From positions 7,045,001 through 7,109,000 of the forward strand of contig NW_018343964.1 of NCBI RefSeq assembly GCF_002099425.1: a DNA stretch of 64,000 nt. The letters run 5' to 3'. Positions within the stretch are counted from its first letter, which is position 1; each line of letters begins with the position of its first letter. This document shows, in pieces, positions 1 through 13,100 of the stretch. Under the pieces are notes generated by a model. It worked only from the letters and a program-made list of their open reading frames with translations. It was not told where the DNA came from and made no database searches. The DNA is from Phascolarctos cinereus (lineage: Eukaryota > Chordata > Mammalia > Diprotodontia > Phascolarctidae). Position numbers and translations under genes: made by a program.

Positions 1-650
1 GACCTCACCAGATTCTGTCAATCTCCTATACCACCAGGCTGCCTGGTTTCCTGTGGTATTGTAGGCCAGGCCTAACACAGGCTGATCTTGTAGTTTAGGT
101 TCAAGACTGGAATGAACAGATACATATGTAGACCATCAAACAGTTAATCAAAAAGAAGTTTGTTTAGCCATAACATGGAAGGATTATTAATCAAGGATAC
201 AGCATTGATTAAATTGGACATAGCTTCCCTATCTCTGTATTTGCTATGGTGGTACCATTGGTGTCAAGTGAGGAACTATTGATTTCTCATGGGCCACATT
301 TTGTACTGAAGCCTATGGTTTCAGCCTTAGACTTCTGGGTCAACTGCATCTCACAGATGGTTTCAGTACCTTTTAATGAAAAAAAAGTCAACCCTGCTGG
401 GAGTAATGCCTTAGGAAAAAGCTAGCCCAGCCTATGTGGCAAGGATTCTAGTAGATATTGCTCCCACCATAAGTGGCATTGGGGAATCTGACAAAAATTG
501 GGTATGGTGTAGTCAAAAGAAATCTAGAACCATCAAGAAGGAACTTTCTTTTCCTTCACCAAAGGTATATCTCATCTTTGTGTGGAAACTCCCTTCATCT
601 ATGTAAATAACCTATAATTCACAGCCCCAGAAAAATTGCCTCAGGGCACT
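1..650. other. CATSPERB intron, no recognised feature
   Basis: I see no exon with matching frame and no repeat that I can name. Confidence 0.4.
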
Positions 651-654
651 GAAA

Positions 655-775
655 TGCTGAGAGGTTTTCCCATGGTCATATAGGTGGTATGTTGGAGGTA
701 GTAAGACTTGACCCTGATCTTCCTGACTCCAAGGCCGGCCATCTGTCCACTATACCATGCTGTCTCATTTGCTTT
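655..775 (-). repeat. MIR/CORE-SINE fragment
   Basis: Contains the reversed SINE body: 'gacttgaccctgatcttcctgactccaa' type sequence followed by 'ccactataccatgctg'. Old and diverged. Confidence 0.55.
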
Positions 776-1114
776 TCACTTTAAGAGACGATATATGTCA
801 GTGATTTCCCAATTATTTTATGGATGTGACACCCTATTTTTGTTTCTTGAAGATTATTATCCTTCTCTTTTAAAAAAAACATGTATTTTTCATTAAAGTA
901 AAAAACTTTATTTCCAAATATTCCTTAAGACTGCAAAATTAGGTTTATAATCCTTAGCTTAATTTAATCTCCTCCATCCTAAACACCAGTTAAAAGATGA
1001 GATCCTTATTTGTTTGCATAGTGAAGTTATGGAAATTAAATTTGTTTTAGACCAGAAATGCATTGTTTTTAATGTGTAAAACTTCAGTATTTTAAAATGT
1101 CTCCTTTTTATTAG

Positions 1115-1148
1115 GAAATATTTGAGGGGCAATCCACCTGAAGACAAG
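1115..1148 (+). CDS. CATSPERB: CATSPERB exon (first in window)
   Basis: A 34-nt exon between an acceptor at 1113-1114 (pyrimidine-rich, ttattag) and a donor gtaaga at 1149. Its first G completes a codon from an exon outside the window; the rest reads [11 protein letters not shown]. It is very short but the frame runs straight into the next exon 72 bp downstream. Confidence 0.82.
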
Positions 1149-4100
1149 GTAAGAAAACATGAATTTTTTGTCCATAGGTCAAATACATAACAATAACTAA
1201 TGCATTTTTTTCTTTTCTAGTTTATAAACTATAATATTAGCAAATATGGCTGCCCTATCAAAATTTCTATGACAAAATCATTCCACCCTGTCCTTCATTT
1301 GTAAGTAATATTTTCCAATTTATCTTGCATTTTTCCAAATAATAGAATTAAAAACATGACTAACTGACCACCATAGGCCAAAAACAGGTTTTTGTTTGTT
1401 TGTTTTCACTAAGAAAGTTCACTATGTATATATTTTTAGGTCATTGCTAATGACCATTTTGTTTCACTTTAAATTTGCTTTAAATTCTGTTCTTCAGGGT
1501 CATTATCAGAGTCATTCCTTCCTTTCCCCCTTAGAATCTTGAGTCAAATCATAAATGCACCAAAAAAAAACTTAGTTCTTGGTTTTCAACAGATAATTTA
1601 CACTTATTGTAATGGTTACTGATACAGTTATCCTACTGTTTCATCTGTGATCTTACAATGCCTCAAGTCTTCCACCAGCTATTAGGGAGCGCACTATTGA
1701 TAAAGACAAGAAATCTAGATTCGCACTACTGGATACTGTCTATCTATGAACACAAGGAGATTTAGTTTCTCTAGACTCTTGAGATGATCCATTCCAACCT
1801 GAAAGATTAAGATATCACAAAAATAGCTAAAGAATAGTGTAGTTGCTATAAGAGATCAGAAAAAAGCCATTACCTTCCACACCATCTGGGAAACTCAGGA
1901 GCTAACAATGTGATCTTGCCAGAGCAGTGGCACCAGTGAATATTGTTTCTGTTTCTTTGAGAGGTATGATTTGTGAACTGCCTACCCATTGAATAGAGGT
2001 GGGCAGGGAGGGAGGGAGATAAGTGTTTTTTAAGCACCTACTTTGTTCCCCTATGCTAAGCACTTTACAGATATTACCCTCATTTGATAGGATACCTAAT
2101 TCCTCAAATTAAGAGCTATAAACAAAGTTACTTACCAGCTCAAGTGAGTGACATCTGATTTTCAATACATATCTTGGTCCCTTCTAGCTGTAAAATTTTA
2201 TGACAAACACTAATGGAATAAATCGCTTAATTCAATATTTTATTCTCATAATGATATTTGTAATTCATTCTAATTGGTATTGCTATGAAGAAGAAATACA
2301 TTATTGTCACTGTAGTAATGTTTATAATTCTGAACCATCCTGAAGGCCATTTTAAATCCAGAGGTCATTAATTTACTTTTTCATTAGATAATGTTCCCAA
2401 TAATTTATAGCTTCTTATTCCTTCAAACAAGAGAAGAAGATAGGCATTTTGGAGTAAATATGTTGTAGTCTAGGGGTGCTAGGAACCCCAAAATGCAAGA
2501 GTACATGGTAGGGGTCTGCCTCAAAAGAATTCAACCACTCAAGCCTTCTTTCAGTCCAAGTAGCAAGTTTATTAAGACACCAGACATCGGTTGGGATAGG
2601 CAAGATTCCTAGTGAGTCTATGGTATTTGTGACACCAATACAAGTGGAACAGATTCTTAATTTGATGAGGATGGGACTGATATTTTTATACAGAAAAAGA
2701 CTGAGAAAAACTGGATAGGATTAAGGACTGGCAAGTAGCCTGGGGTAGTCCCAAGGTAACAGAATGAAGGGCTTGGCTGGGTCAGAGGCCACCAAAAAAA
2801 AAAAAAAAGGACAGTTGAAAGGATTATACTGGGATAGGCCAGATGCAGATGCCTCAGGCAAACACCAGAAATCTGGGCTGCTGAAATTTGTGGGAAAGTT
2901 CATGGGCCCTTTTTTTTAGGGGTCCCATTGATGCGGTTTAGGAGTTCAGGGGTCCTGGGACCCCAAAATCACAACACCCGGGTCCTGTCCAAAAGAATTT
3001 GGCCCAAGCCTTCTTTCAGCCAAAGACAAGGTTTGTGAGAACATCCATCATATTGGGCAGACTCTTAAGGAGTCTGAACATTAGTAAGCTATTGGCTTAC
3101 TGACTAGTTTATAAGAATCTAAGCAGTGGCTAGATTTGAGGAATCTGAGCATCTTAATGGAGACAAGATGGACCTTATATACAGAAAGACTATGGGAGGG
3201 ATCTAGGAGTGGCCAAGTAGTCTATGAGGTAATAGAACTCCAGTGGTGGCCTAGAGAGAATGGAGCCTAGATAGGATTGAGGGTGGGAAGTGGCCGAGGA
3301 ACATAGGGAGGTCTAGGCTAGGTTAAGAGTAGAAGAATGGGAATAGCCACAAAGAAAGGCCAGCTGATGGGATCGTAGCCTCAGGCTAAAGGCAGAGATT
3401 TGGCCATGTGGGAAAGTCCAGGGTTTTTCCTTTTTGGGGTCTAGCTCCCATCCTCATCACCATTATTCCATCAGCCCCATCAGATTTCAGCTAGAAAGAC
3501 TAAGAGAGATTATCTGTTTCATCCTCATTTTATAGATGAAAAAGCCAAGGTATTGAGAGATGAAGTTATTTCCCCAAGATCCTAGAGGTAGTAAGAGGTA
3601 GAACCAGTATTCAAACTAAGGTCTTTTGACCCCAAATCCAAAACTTTTTCTGCTATAGATATCTACAATGTCTTAACCATATTAAATGATTACTAAGCAA
3701 CCATCTTTTAGTAATCCAATTATCCAAAAACCTTTGGAACAATCCTACAAAGATTTTATTACACAGTCCTTCTCCTTTAATCTTACAGTCAATAAGTAAA
3801 ACCTAGGGTTTGTCCTAATTAAATTTGGTGTTCAATTTTCAGCAAGATTTCTGAGAAGATCATAACTTTAGAGCTAGGAGGGACCATAGAGGTCATTTAG
3901 TCCAACCCCTTCATTTAAATGTCATATGATCACAAGGCCATAGATCTAGAGTTGGAAGGGACCTAAGAGATGTGTCCAATATTCTCATTTATAGTTGAGG
4001 AAGCTAAGACCAAGAGAGGTGAAGGCTCTTGCCCAAGGTCAAACAGATAGTAAATGCTCTGTGGTGTAGTGTGTAACATACTGGACCTGGAGCAAAGAAT

Positions 4101-7100
4101 ACTTGAGTTTAAATCCTGTCTCAGGTATCTTCTGGCTGTGTGACCTTGACTAAATCATTTGACCTCTCTTAGCTTGATTTTCCTCATCTGTAAAATCAGG
4201 ATAATAAAAGCACCAACATCCCTGGGTTATTGTGAGGATCAAATGAGATAATGTATATAAAGGACATTACAAACTTCAACATCCTATATAAATGCTAGTT
4301 ATTTAAGGTAATCACCATTATTAGTAGTAAACGGCAGAATTAGAATTTGAACCTTTATTGTTGTTCTTTGTCCTTCATTCTCAAAGAGGACCATGACATG
4401 AGGGAAGTGATGCCATGACATGCAAGTGAATTGGATTTAAGTGAGGGAGTGCTGTGCAAAGTCACCAGCTTCATTCTGTCCTCTGGTGCCATCTGGGTCC
4501 AATGGCTAGATATAGGTCAGAACAACTGGAGATGGGCCAGGATGCAGTGGGGGACCTTAGCCTTTTCATGCTAAGGTCTTTAACAGGTCTCATTGCAGTG
4601 CCCATTCAGTGATCAAGGCTTAATAAGAAATGAGGCAGAAAATGGCCTCTTTACCAAATCCAAAAAAAAAAATTATCTGGGAAGGAAAGACCCTTAAGGT
4701 CAGCCAAAACAGAAAACAATTGTTATTTACATTCATTCTAAACCAATAGAGACTCAAACAATGACCAAGTTGGGCTTGGCCTGGGACCTATTATTGGCCA
4801 ATCGATGAGAGCCAGAATGATTTGAGGTTAAGGCTGGCCTTTAAGAAAGAAAAAAAGTTTTGTAGATTAAAATTTATATTCCCTTTGGGCAAAGCACCCC
4901 AAAGGTAAGGGTGTGATGCCTTATGTGGACAGAGGGGGAGGGAAGGAAGGAAGGAAGGATGGAAGGATTGCCCAACTGGCCAGTTTCAGTTTGGTCCCCA
5001 GCGAGCAGCTCCTTTTCAATTCACAGAGGTTGCTATTTATCCTTTGTTCTTGAAGAGGACCATGACATCAGGGAGGTGATGCCATGACATGCAAGTGAAT
5101 TAGTTTTTGTTTTGGTTTGGTTTTTTGCTAAGCAATGGGGTTAAGTGACTTGCCCAGGGTCACACAGCTAGTAAGTGTTATGTATCTGAGACCGGATTTG
5201 AACTTAGGTCCTCCTAAGTCCAGGGCTGGTGCTCTATCCACTGTGCCATCTAGCTGCCCCTCATGCAAGTGAATTAGATTAAAGTTAGGGAGGGCTGTGC
5301 AAATTCACTAGCCTCACTTTCTCCTCCCGAGCCATCTGGGTTCAGTGGCCAGATATACATCAGGACAACTAGAGATGGCCCCCAGAATTTGAACCTAGAT
5401 CTTGACTCTAAGTTTGGTGTGCTTTCCACAAGGCAGACAGTAGAAATTGAATCTAAGGCCAGATCCCTTCCGCCATCTCAAAATAGCAAGAAATATGCCA
5501 AGTAGAGTAAAAGAATAACAACAAATAACAAAAATGGGAAAGGAAAGAAAGAATCATGAGGAAAATGCACAGGAAAAAAGAAAAGCTGGGTTAGACTTAT
5601 TCTGTTTGGCCCCAGATATAAGAACAAGCAAAAGTGGGTGCAACTTGCATAGAGGCACATTTACACTTGATTTGAGAAAAAACTTCCTAATAACTAAAAC
5701 TAGCCAAAAGTGGAATGGGCTGTTTTGAAGCAGTGAGTTCCCCCTTACTTGAAGTCTTTGAATAAAGGGTAGATGACAAGTTGTCAAGTATATTGTAGAG
5801 AGGATTCTTTTTCATGAAAAGGCTTAAACCAGATGATCAATGAAATTCTTTCTAACTCTGAAATTGTATAAATCTGTGACAATAGAATATGCAGGGATAA
5901 TCCAAAGAATATAGGTTTTTCAGAAAAATAAAATGAAAGAAAAAACCTAAATACAGGCCTCAGTATATCCCATAAGAAAATTTCCCAGAAGTATTAGAGT
6001 GTATAAAGTACACTTTATTTTATTTTTCAATAGAATCCATAGGCTGACAGAAATCTCAAATTTAAGTCACCAAGAAATATTGTGGGCAAATATCAGGTCT
6101 CTACAATTAAACAAATCATGTAGGCAAGTCAGGGTCAAGGAAAGGGGAAACTGAGGCAAACAGAGGTTGACCCAGAGGACTTGCCCAGGATCATATAGCT
6201 AATAAGTGTCTGAGTCTGATTCCAGGCCAAGGCTATACCACCTAACTACCTCAAGCTCTTTACAAGTTAAGTAAAAGCAATCCAGGTCATCAAAAGCTTC
6301 TATTCCAATACAAGAAGAATCAAAGGGAAATTGAAATAAGATACTTAAAAAAAAACAAATTAAATCAATTTACATCCCCAAATCACATAACCTATAAAGT
6401 CTAGCTTAATCATCAATGAAAAAAGATAGATTCCATAAGGGGGTCATTACAAAAGTGAATGATAGAAATGGAGGTAGTGATGAGGATCATCTATAGAAAC
6501 CTTATTACCTAGGATGGTAGCTTGCAAAGGCAGAGAAGAAACATATTCTAAATATGTGCAGGGAGAAATGACAATATTTTGCAACTGTTTGGACATGTGA
6601 GGGTGAGGGAAATTATTTATCCCAATTATGTGTCCCAGTGCAGATGAATTCCAGATCTACTCATCCAGATCTTGTACCAGTCCCCAGTGCCTTTTGGACC
6701 TTTCAAGCTAGATGTCTCAGAGGCATCTCAAATTCAACATGATCCCATTCTCTTCCATCTCATACCTGCTCCCTCTTCTAAAATCATAGCATGATAAGAT
6801 CATAGATTTAAAGCTAGAAAGAACCTATTTTGATTCTTCCATTTATTAGTATCCTACTCTCCTGAAATTACTTTGTTCATAGTAGTTAAGGACTAGAGAT
6901 ACAAAGACAAAAATAAAATAGACCTTAGCCTCAAAGAACTTTTTTTCTCTTAGGAGAAACAACACACAAAGAAAAATCAATGCAAAATATATACAAAGTA
7001 GATACATGAGAGGGCATTTGAGTGGCGCTTTGAAGGAACCTAGGAATTTTATAAGTCAAAGGTAAAGAGGGAGTACATCATTCCAGTCATTGGTGACAGC

Positions 7101-10100
7101 CTGTGCTGAAAATGGAATGGCACATACAGGAGACTAAAGTGGTCATTTTAGAAATGTATTAATATGGGGGCAGTTAGGTGGCACAGTAGATAGAGCACTG
7201 GTCCTGATGTCAGGAGGGCTTGAGTCCAAATACGGCCTCAGACAAAACACTTGACACTTACTAGCTGTGTGACTCTGGGCAAGTCACTTAACCCCAATTG
7301 CCTAAAAAAAAAAAAGTATTAATATATCTCTATTGAATAGACTGCTTTCCTAACTAACTTTTCTTAATTTTTCCTTTTATTCCTCCTCACAGAACCTTTT
7401 CACCTTGATCACAAATCAAATATTAAAAAAATAGGTTTCTATATCTTCTGTCTTTTGTTTGTAGCAAAAGGGAAATTACAGAAGGTACTAGATGTGTACA
7501 CGATGGGATGGTACTGAGGGAGGTGCAGAGGTAATTCCAGACTCCTAAAACCCTTTCACAACTGGGGGGTGGGGCAAGTGCTGAGTGGAGGATCTACACT
7601 CAGCGAGACACCTCTAACACAACCACCCAATCACAAGCTTTTTTTAACTGATAAAGATTTCTAATAATTAAAAGCATTTGGACCACAGGATATTTCATTT
7701 TCTAGATCAGTATTTCCAAAACTAAATTTGTCACAGAATATTTTGGGGTTTGAAATTTATTGATGAAGCCTATAAACGTTCTTGTTGTTCAGTCATTTTT
7801 CAGTTGCGTTCGACTCTCCCTGACCCCATTTGGTGTTTTCTTGGCAAAGATACTGGAGCGATTTGCCATTTCCTTCTCCAGTTCATTTTACAGATGAGGA
7901 ACTGAGGCAAACAAAAATCAGTGACTTGTCCAGGGTTCCACAGCTAGTAAGTGTCTGAGGCCAGACTTAAACTCAGGTCTTCCTGAATCCAGGCCCAGTG
8001 CTCTATCCATTATTAAACAGCTACCGGGCTGAGTGCTGGGGATACAAAGAAAGGCAAAGGATAACTCCTGCCTTCAAGGAAGTTTTGCAAGAAAATAGAA
8101 GTCAATATTAAGTCAATTTGCATACCAAAAATTGGCTACACATACAAGATCTGGGGGTTGAGTAAACAGTGTGATATGGCACCCAAAAATGTGAGGGTGA
8201 TCTGCATTAAGAAAGGCTTGGTTTCTAGGAATTAGGAGGCGATAGTCCTGCTATATACTCTGCTCTGGTCAGACCATATCTATCATACTGTCAGTCCATC
8301 AACAAGCATTTATTAACAAGCACCTTCTATGTGCCAAGCACTGTGAGAAGTATTTGAGGATACAAAGAAAGATAAAAGACAGCCCTGCCCTCAAGGAGCT
8401 TACAACCTAATTGGAGAGACAACGTGCAAACAACTAAGTACAAACAAGTTAGAGACAATCAACAGAGGGAAGATATATTTCTAGTCGCCATATTCAAGAA
8501 TAGCTTTGGTAAGTTAGAGAACATCAAAAGGAGGGCATTTGCCATCCAGTTTGGTGAAGCTTCTTGAGTTCATCACATATGAGAACCACTTGAAGGAACT
8601 AAGGACATGGAAAGCCTGAAGAAAAGTCTTAGGGAATACAGATCTTCAAATATTTAAAGAGGCTGTGGTATGGAAGAGGGATTAGATTTGTTCTTTTTGT
8701 CCCCAGAGAGAAGAACTAGGAATAATGAGTACAATTTAGAGAGACCAGTCCAGACTTGGTGTCAGGAAAAACTTCCTAACAAGGAGATATGTCTTAAAGG
8801 GGAACAGTCTGCCTTAAGAGGGAATAGGAAGGGTTTCCTGCTTTGGTATTGGAAAGGGGCAGTTTATTGATTTCTCTTTGGTTTGGTTAGAAGAAAAATG
8901 AATCATGTTTGTGACGGGTTGTCTCACCCAACAATAGATCTCACAGTCCCTCTGGATGAAGGACTAGGGAAATGCATCCTAAGGTACTAAGGCTAACCAC
9001 ATGTCTCCCTTCAAGATACAAGTCCATCTACCACTTTTCTCTCTCTCTCTTTTATCCCAGAATTTTCCTTGACCCGATCTAATCTTTGGACACAATCACA
9101 ACCTCCAGAGTTATTCCCCAATAGCCACTGCTGTATATTCTGAGATTTTTGTGTCTCACAGGATGAGTTGCAAAGAACTGATGAGAGTTTGAGAAACCCA
9201 ACTATCCCAAAGCTGACATTACTAAGCATTAAGTTCTTGTGATTATCATTTCTTCCAGATATGAGGGTGGCAGATTCATTGAAGAAGTTAAAGCAAATTT
9301 TATTATCTGGGAGATAAATGGAAGAAAAGATTTTGGCTATACCTTATCTATGTCTGATGTAAGTAATTTTTTTTTCATTTGCATGGCATTTAGTTATATA
9401 GCTTAACTATGTCTTTCCCTTTGAAGTTTATAACATTTTCTGAACAAGAATGGTGGCACATGCCTGTAATCTCTGCTAACCAGAAAATTGAGGTTGGTAG
9501 ATCACTTGAGCTGAAGAGTTCTGAGGTATAGTGAGTGAAGCCAATTGGCTGCCTGCACCAAGTTTGGCATCATTGTGGAGAGCCCCTAGGAACAGGGAGC
9601 TATAAGGTTGCATGAGGGGCAAATCAGTCAAGTTGGACACAGAGGAGGTCAAAAGTGCTTTGCTAATCAGCAGTGGATAGAACCTGTGAGTAGCCCCTTC
9701 TACTCCCATCCTGGTAAGTGTGAGAGATCCAGTCTTTGGGGGAAAAAATCCTCTTCTAAGAAAAAGTAGAACTAAGCAATTTGAGGGTGAGGAAAGGAAC
9801 CGGATTTCCCTAAAGCAAAGTTTCTGCTATAGGGAAAAAGCAAGGTTTTATTAGACTTATCAGTCTATTAATTAAATCTCCCAGCTCAGAAACAATAGTG
9901 ATATCTTCACTCTGCTGTCAGAAGCTTTTGAGGTCTAGAGTTTTTATGGGATAAGACTATTGTGACCTTTATTTTGCAAACAAGCAAGTGATATGATTCT
10001 CTTATGTTAAGTTCCATCTGAATTCTTACTTAATATGATAAACTTCTAGTATTTCTGTTAAGTTCCACATGGATTTTGTGTCTGCTTTGGCACAATATAT

Positions 10101-13100
10101 GATAAATTGTTTCTGCTACCACATTGTCAAAGTGTCCAATAGACAGAATCTAACATTTCATGTTTAAAATTTACTCAGATAACAGTTGCCAGATTTGTTT
10201 GAAATTATGTTGGGTGGTTTGGAAAAGAAGGGGTTTAGGCTAGACTATATGAGCTGTTAATGATAAATAAACCCATTGACTAATTTACACTTAATATCTA
10301 CCAGATGCAGACTATGGAAATAGGATTATCAAGAATACCTTATGGTCTTTATGTCAAATTTCTCTGACAAGGGTTTGGTATCTAAGACATGGAAACAATT
10401 AACAGAAATTTATAAGTTCAAAAGCCATCCCCAGTAGACAAATGATCAAAGGATAGGAACAGACAATTCTCCAAAAAAAAAAATTGCAAACTATAAATAA
10501 CCAGAAATCACTAATAAGAGAAATACACATCAAAACAACTCTCAGGTTTTACCTCACAACCTGCAAATTGACAAAGATGACAAAAGAGAGGAAAAGTTAA
10601 CGTTGGAGGGGTTGTGGGAATATAGGCACACTAATTCATCATTAAGCAGAGCTGTGAATCAGTATAGCCATTTTGGAAATCAATTTGGAATTATGCAAAT
10701 AAAATGTCGATACCTTTTGACTCAAAATATTCTTACTCTGCTTATGCTCCAACGAGGCCTTTGAATAGAAGAAAGTCCCTATACTTGTGCACCAAAATTT
10801 TTATAACAACACTTTTTGTGATTACAAAGAATCAGAAGTAGATGCCCATTGATTGGAGAATAGCTAAACAAATTATGGTACACAAGCATAACGCAATATT
10901 ACTGTGCTGTAAGAAATTAGGGATATGAATATATAGAGGCATGGAAGATCTATATGAACTGATGCAGAGTGAAGTCAACAGAACCAAGAAAACATATGCA
11001 GTGATTACAGCAATGGAAATGGAAATCATGATCACAAAAAAAGTCTAAAAATGAATGTTGCAAAATGATAAAGAATAAGCACAGCTTAAAAGAGGTGATA
11101 GGAGGCAGCTGGCAGCACAGTGGATAGAATGCTGGACCTGGAGTTAGGAAGACCTGAATTCATATCTGGCCTCAGACACTTACTAGCTGTGTGACACTGA
11201 ATAAACCAGTCAAACCTCTGTTTCCTCAATTGTAAAATGGGTATAATAACAGCATCTACCTCACAGGCTTCTTGAGAAAATAAAATGAGATAATATTTTG
11301 TAAAGTGCTTAACAAATGGCCAGTATTTAGCAGGCACTTAATAAATGTTTGTTCCCTTCCCCACCCCCTCCTCAAAGGCCTGGGAGCAGTCTTATTCCTG
11401 AAGAACAATGTATATCAGAAGCCTGTTGTATCTTTCAGTAGATAATTTGCTGACACAGTGAGATTCATCTCATACACAAATTGTAGTGCTTAACTTGCAA
11501 GTCAACTTCTACTCACTCACAAACGCTAACATCATGTTTGTGAAGCATCAAGTAGGCATGAATGTCAAACCTATTCTGGCCGGTGCTAAATCAGATGTGC
11601 CGATCAAAGATGAATAGGAGGACCAAACAACATTAAGTTTAGCACACACTGCCCAGGAAAGGCCAATGTGACTGCAGATACCCTGTCTCGTAAGTCACAT
11701 GAGTCCACAGTGATATCCACAGCAAGGATGAAAGCAATCCCTCTCACTCAGGCTTCTGTCATGTGAAAGTGAAGCTGAGAGTCTGCAACTTCCACCAGGA
11801 AGAGGGCCATCAGTGGAGAGACACTGATAACACGATATTACATCAAACCAGTCTTTGATGCCTCTGTAAGCCTTGGCTGCGCTTGGCTGATGGTGGGAGC
11901 AACTGCATAATGAAGAGCTGCAAAATGTGCTGTAAGATGGTAAGGGAGGGTGTGACTTTAGTTTCCTTCCACTGATGGTACCCTTTTATTGAGAGAATGA
12001 TGAAAGTTGGGACTATGTGGCAGATTATGATAATGGTCAGTAAATACTGACAGTACATGAGATTACCATTGGTGCTTGCAAAGGAATTTCACTCTACAGT
12101 CATAAAAGCACCACAGGTTGACTTGAGACATTTAGGTTAATTTAAAAAAAAAACTTTAGAGCTGATATGAAATCAATTCTATCAAGCCAAAACGGTCATA
12201 AATGTCCATAAGAAATCTGAGACCTGCACTTGAAGAATTCAAAGGAAAACTTGAACTAAGTATTCTGCAGTATTGAAAGTATGAATTACCCTTATGAACA
12301 TGTTTGAAAGGACATGCATGGAGGAAGTACAAATGTTCTGGGTAGCAACTACACGGTAACATGTGTGGCAAGGTAAACTCTCAGAGCTGATATTGCAGAG
12401 TCTCTAATGTCCTCTGGTGATGATAGAGTTACTCTCTGCTTCTCAATACTAGGTATTTTGTCTTCACTCCTCCTTGGGAATTGTATCATCTCTACTCTCT
12501 GCTGTGTCATCTCTGCAGACGATCTCCGTTTGTTGCTAGCACCAGGGTGTCGTGAGCTATATGCTATCTGGTATAATGAGTGTAGAGATGGATCCCTCTT
12601 AGGGCAGCTAGGTGGCGCAGTGGATAGAGCACTGTCCCTGGATTCAGGAGGACCTGAACTCAAATTCGGCCTCAGACATATAACACTTACTAGCTGTGTG
12701 ACCCTGCGCAAGTCACTTAACCCTATTGCCTAGAAAAAAAAAAGAATGAGAAGGCTCTTTCTTCCTGCTCTCTCTACCACCTGATAGACTATAACCACTA
12801 ATGATCTTATTCCTAGCAAGAAAGAGCTAAAGCTCTTTCGTTCCACCTAACTTAAGGCTGTGACAGCTGTACCCAAACAGACAGACAGGCAGGCAGGTTC
12901 TAGTTTCTTTGTTTTAACAGTTCTCCTGATACTGGCTCAAAGTCTGTGGTCCCAGTTAAACATCTGACATGGGGTTGGAAAATTCATTTTATCACCTGTC
13001 AGATGCTTTATTATTAGTCTGCATCCCCTCAAACCTTTTTTGAGAATCCAACAAAACTACCAAGTTGCTGTATGGGGCTGGAGTAATACTCCTGGATGTC

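Noticed and set aside
12349-12733. Open frames of 108 and 120 codons on both strands
   Set aside because: Both run through a tRNA-like SINE and the composition is not coding-like; they do not splice into CATSPERB in frame.
12600-12745. tRNA gene suggested by the tRNA-like SINE heads
   Set aside because: The many copies share a SINE body and A-rich tails and several have target duplications; none has a convincing cloverleaf of a functional tRNA.
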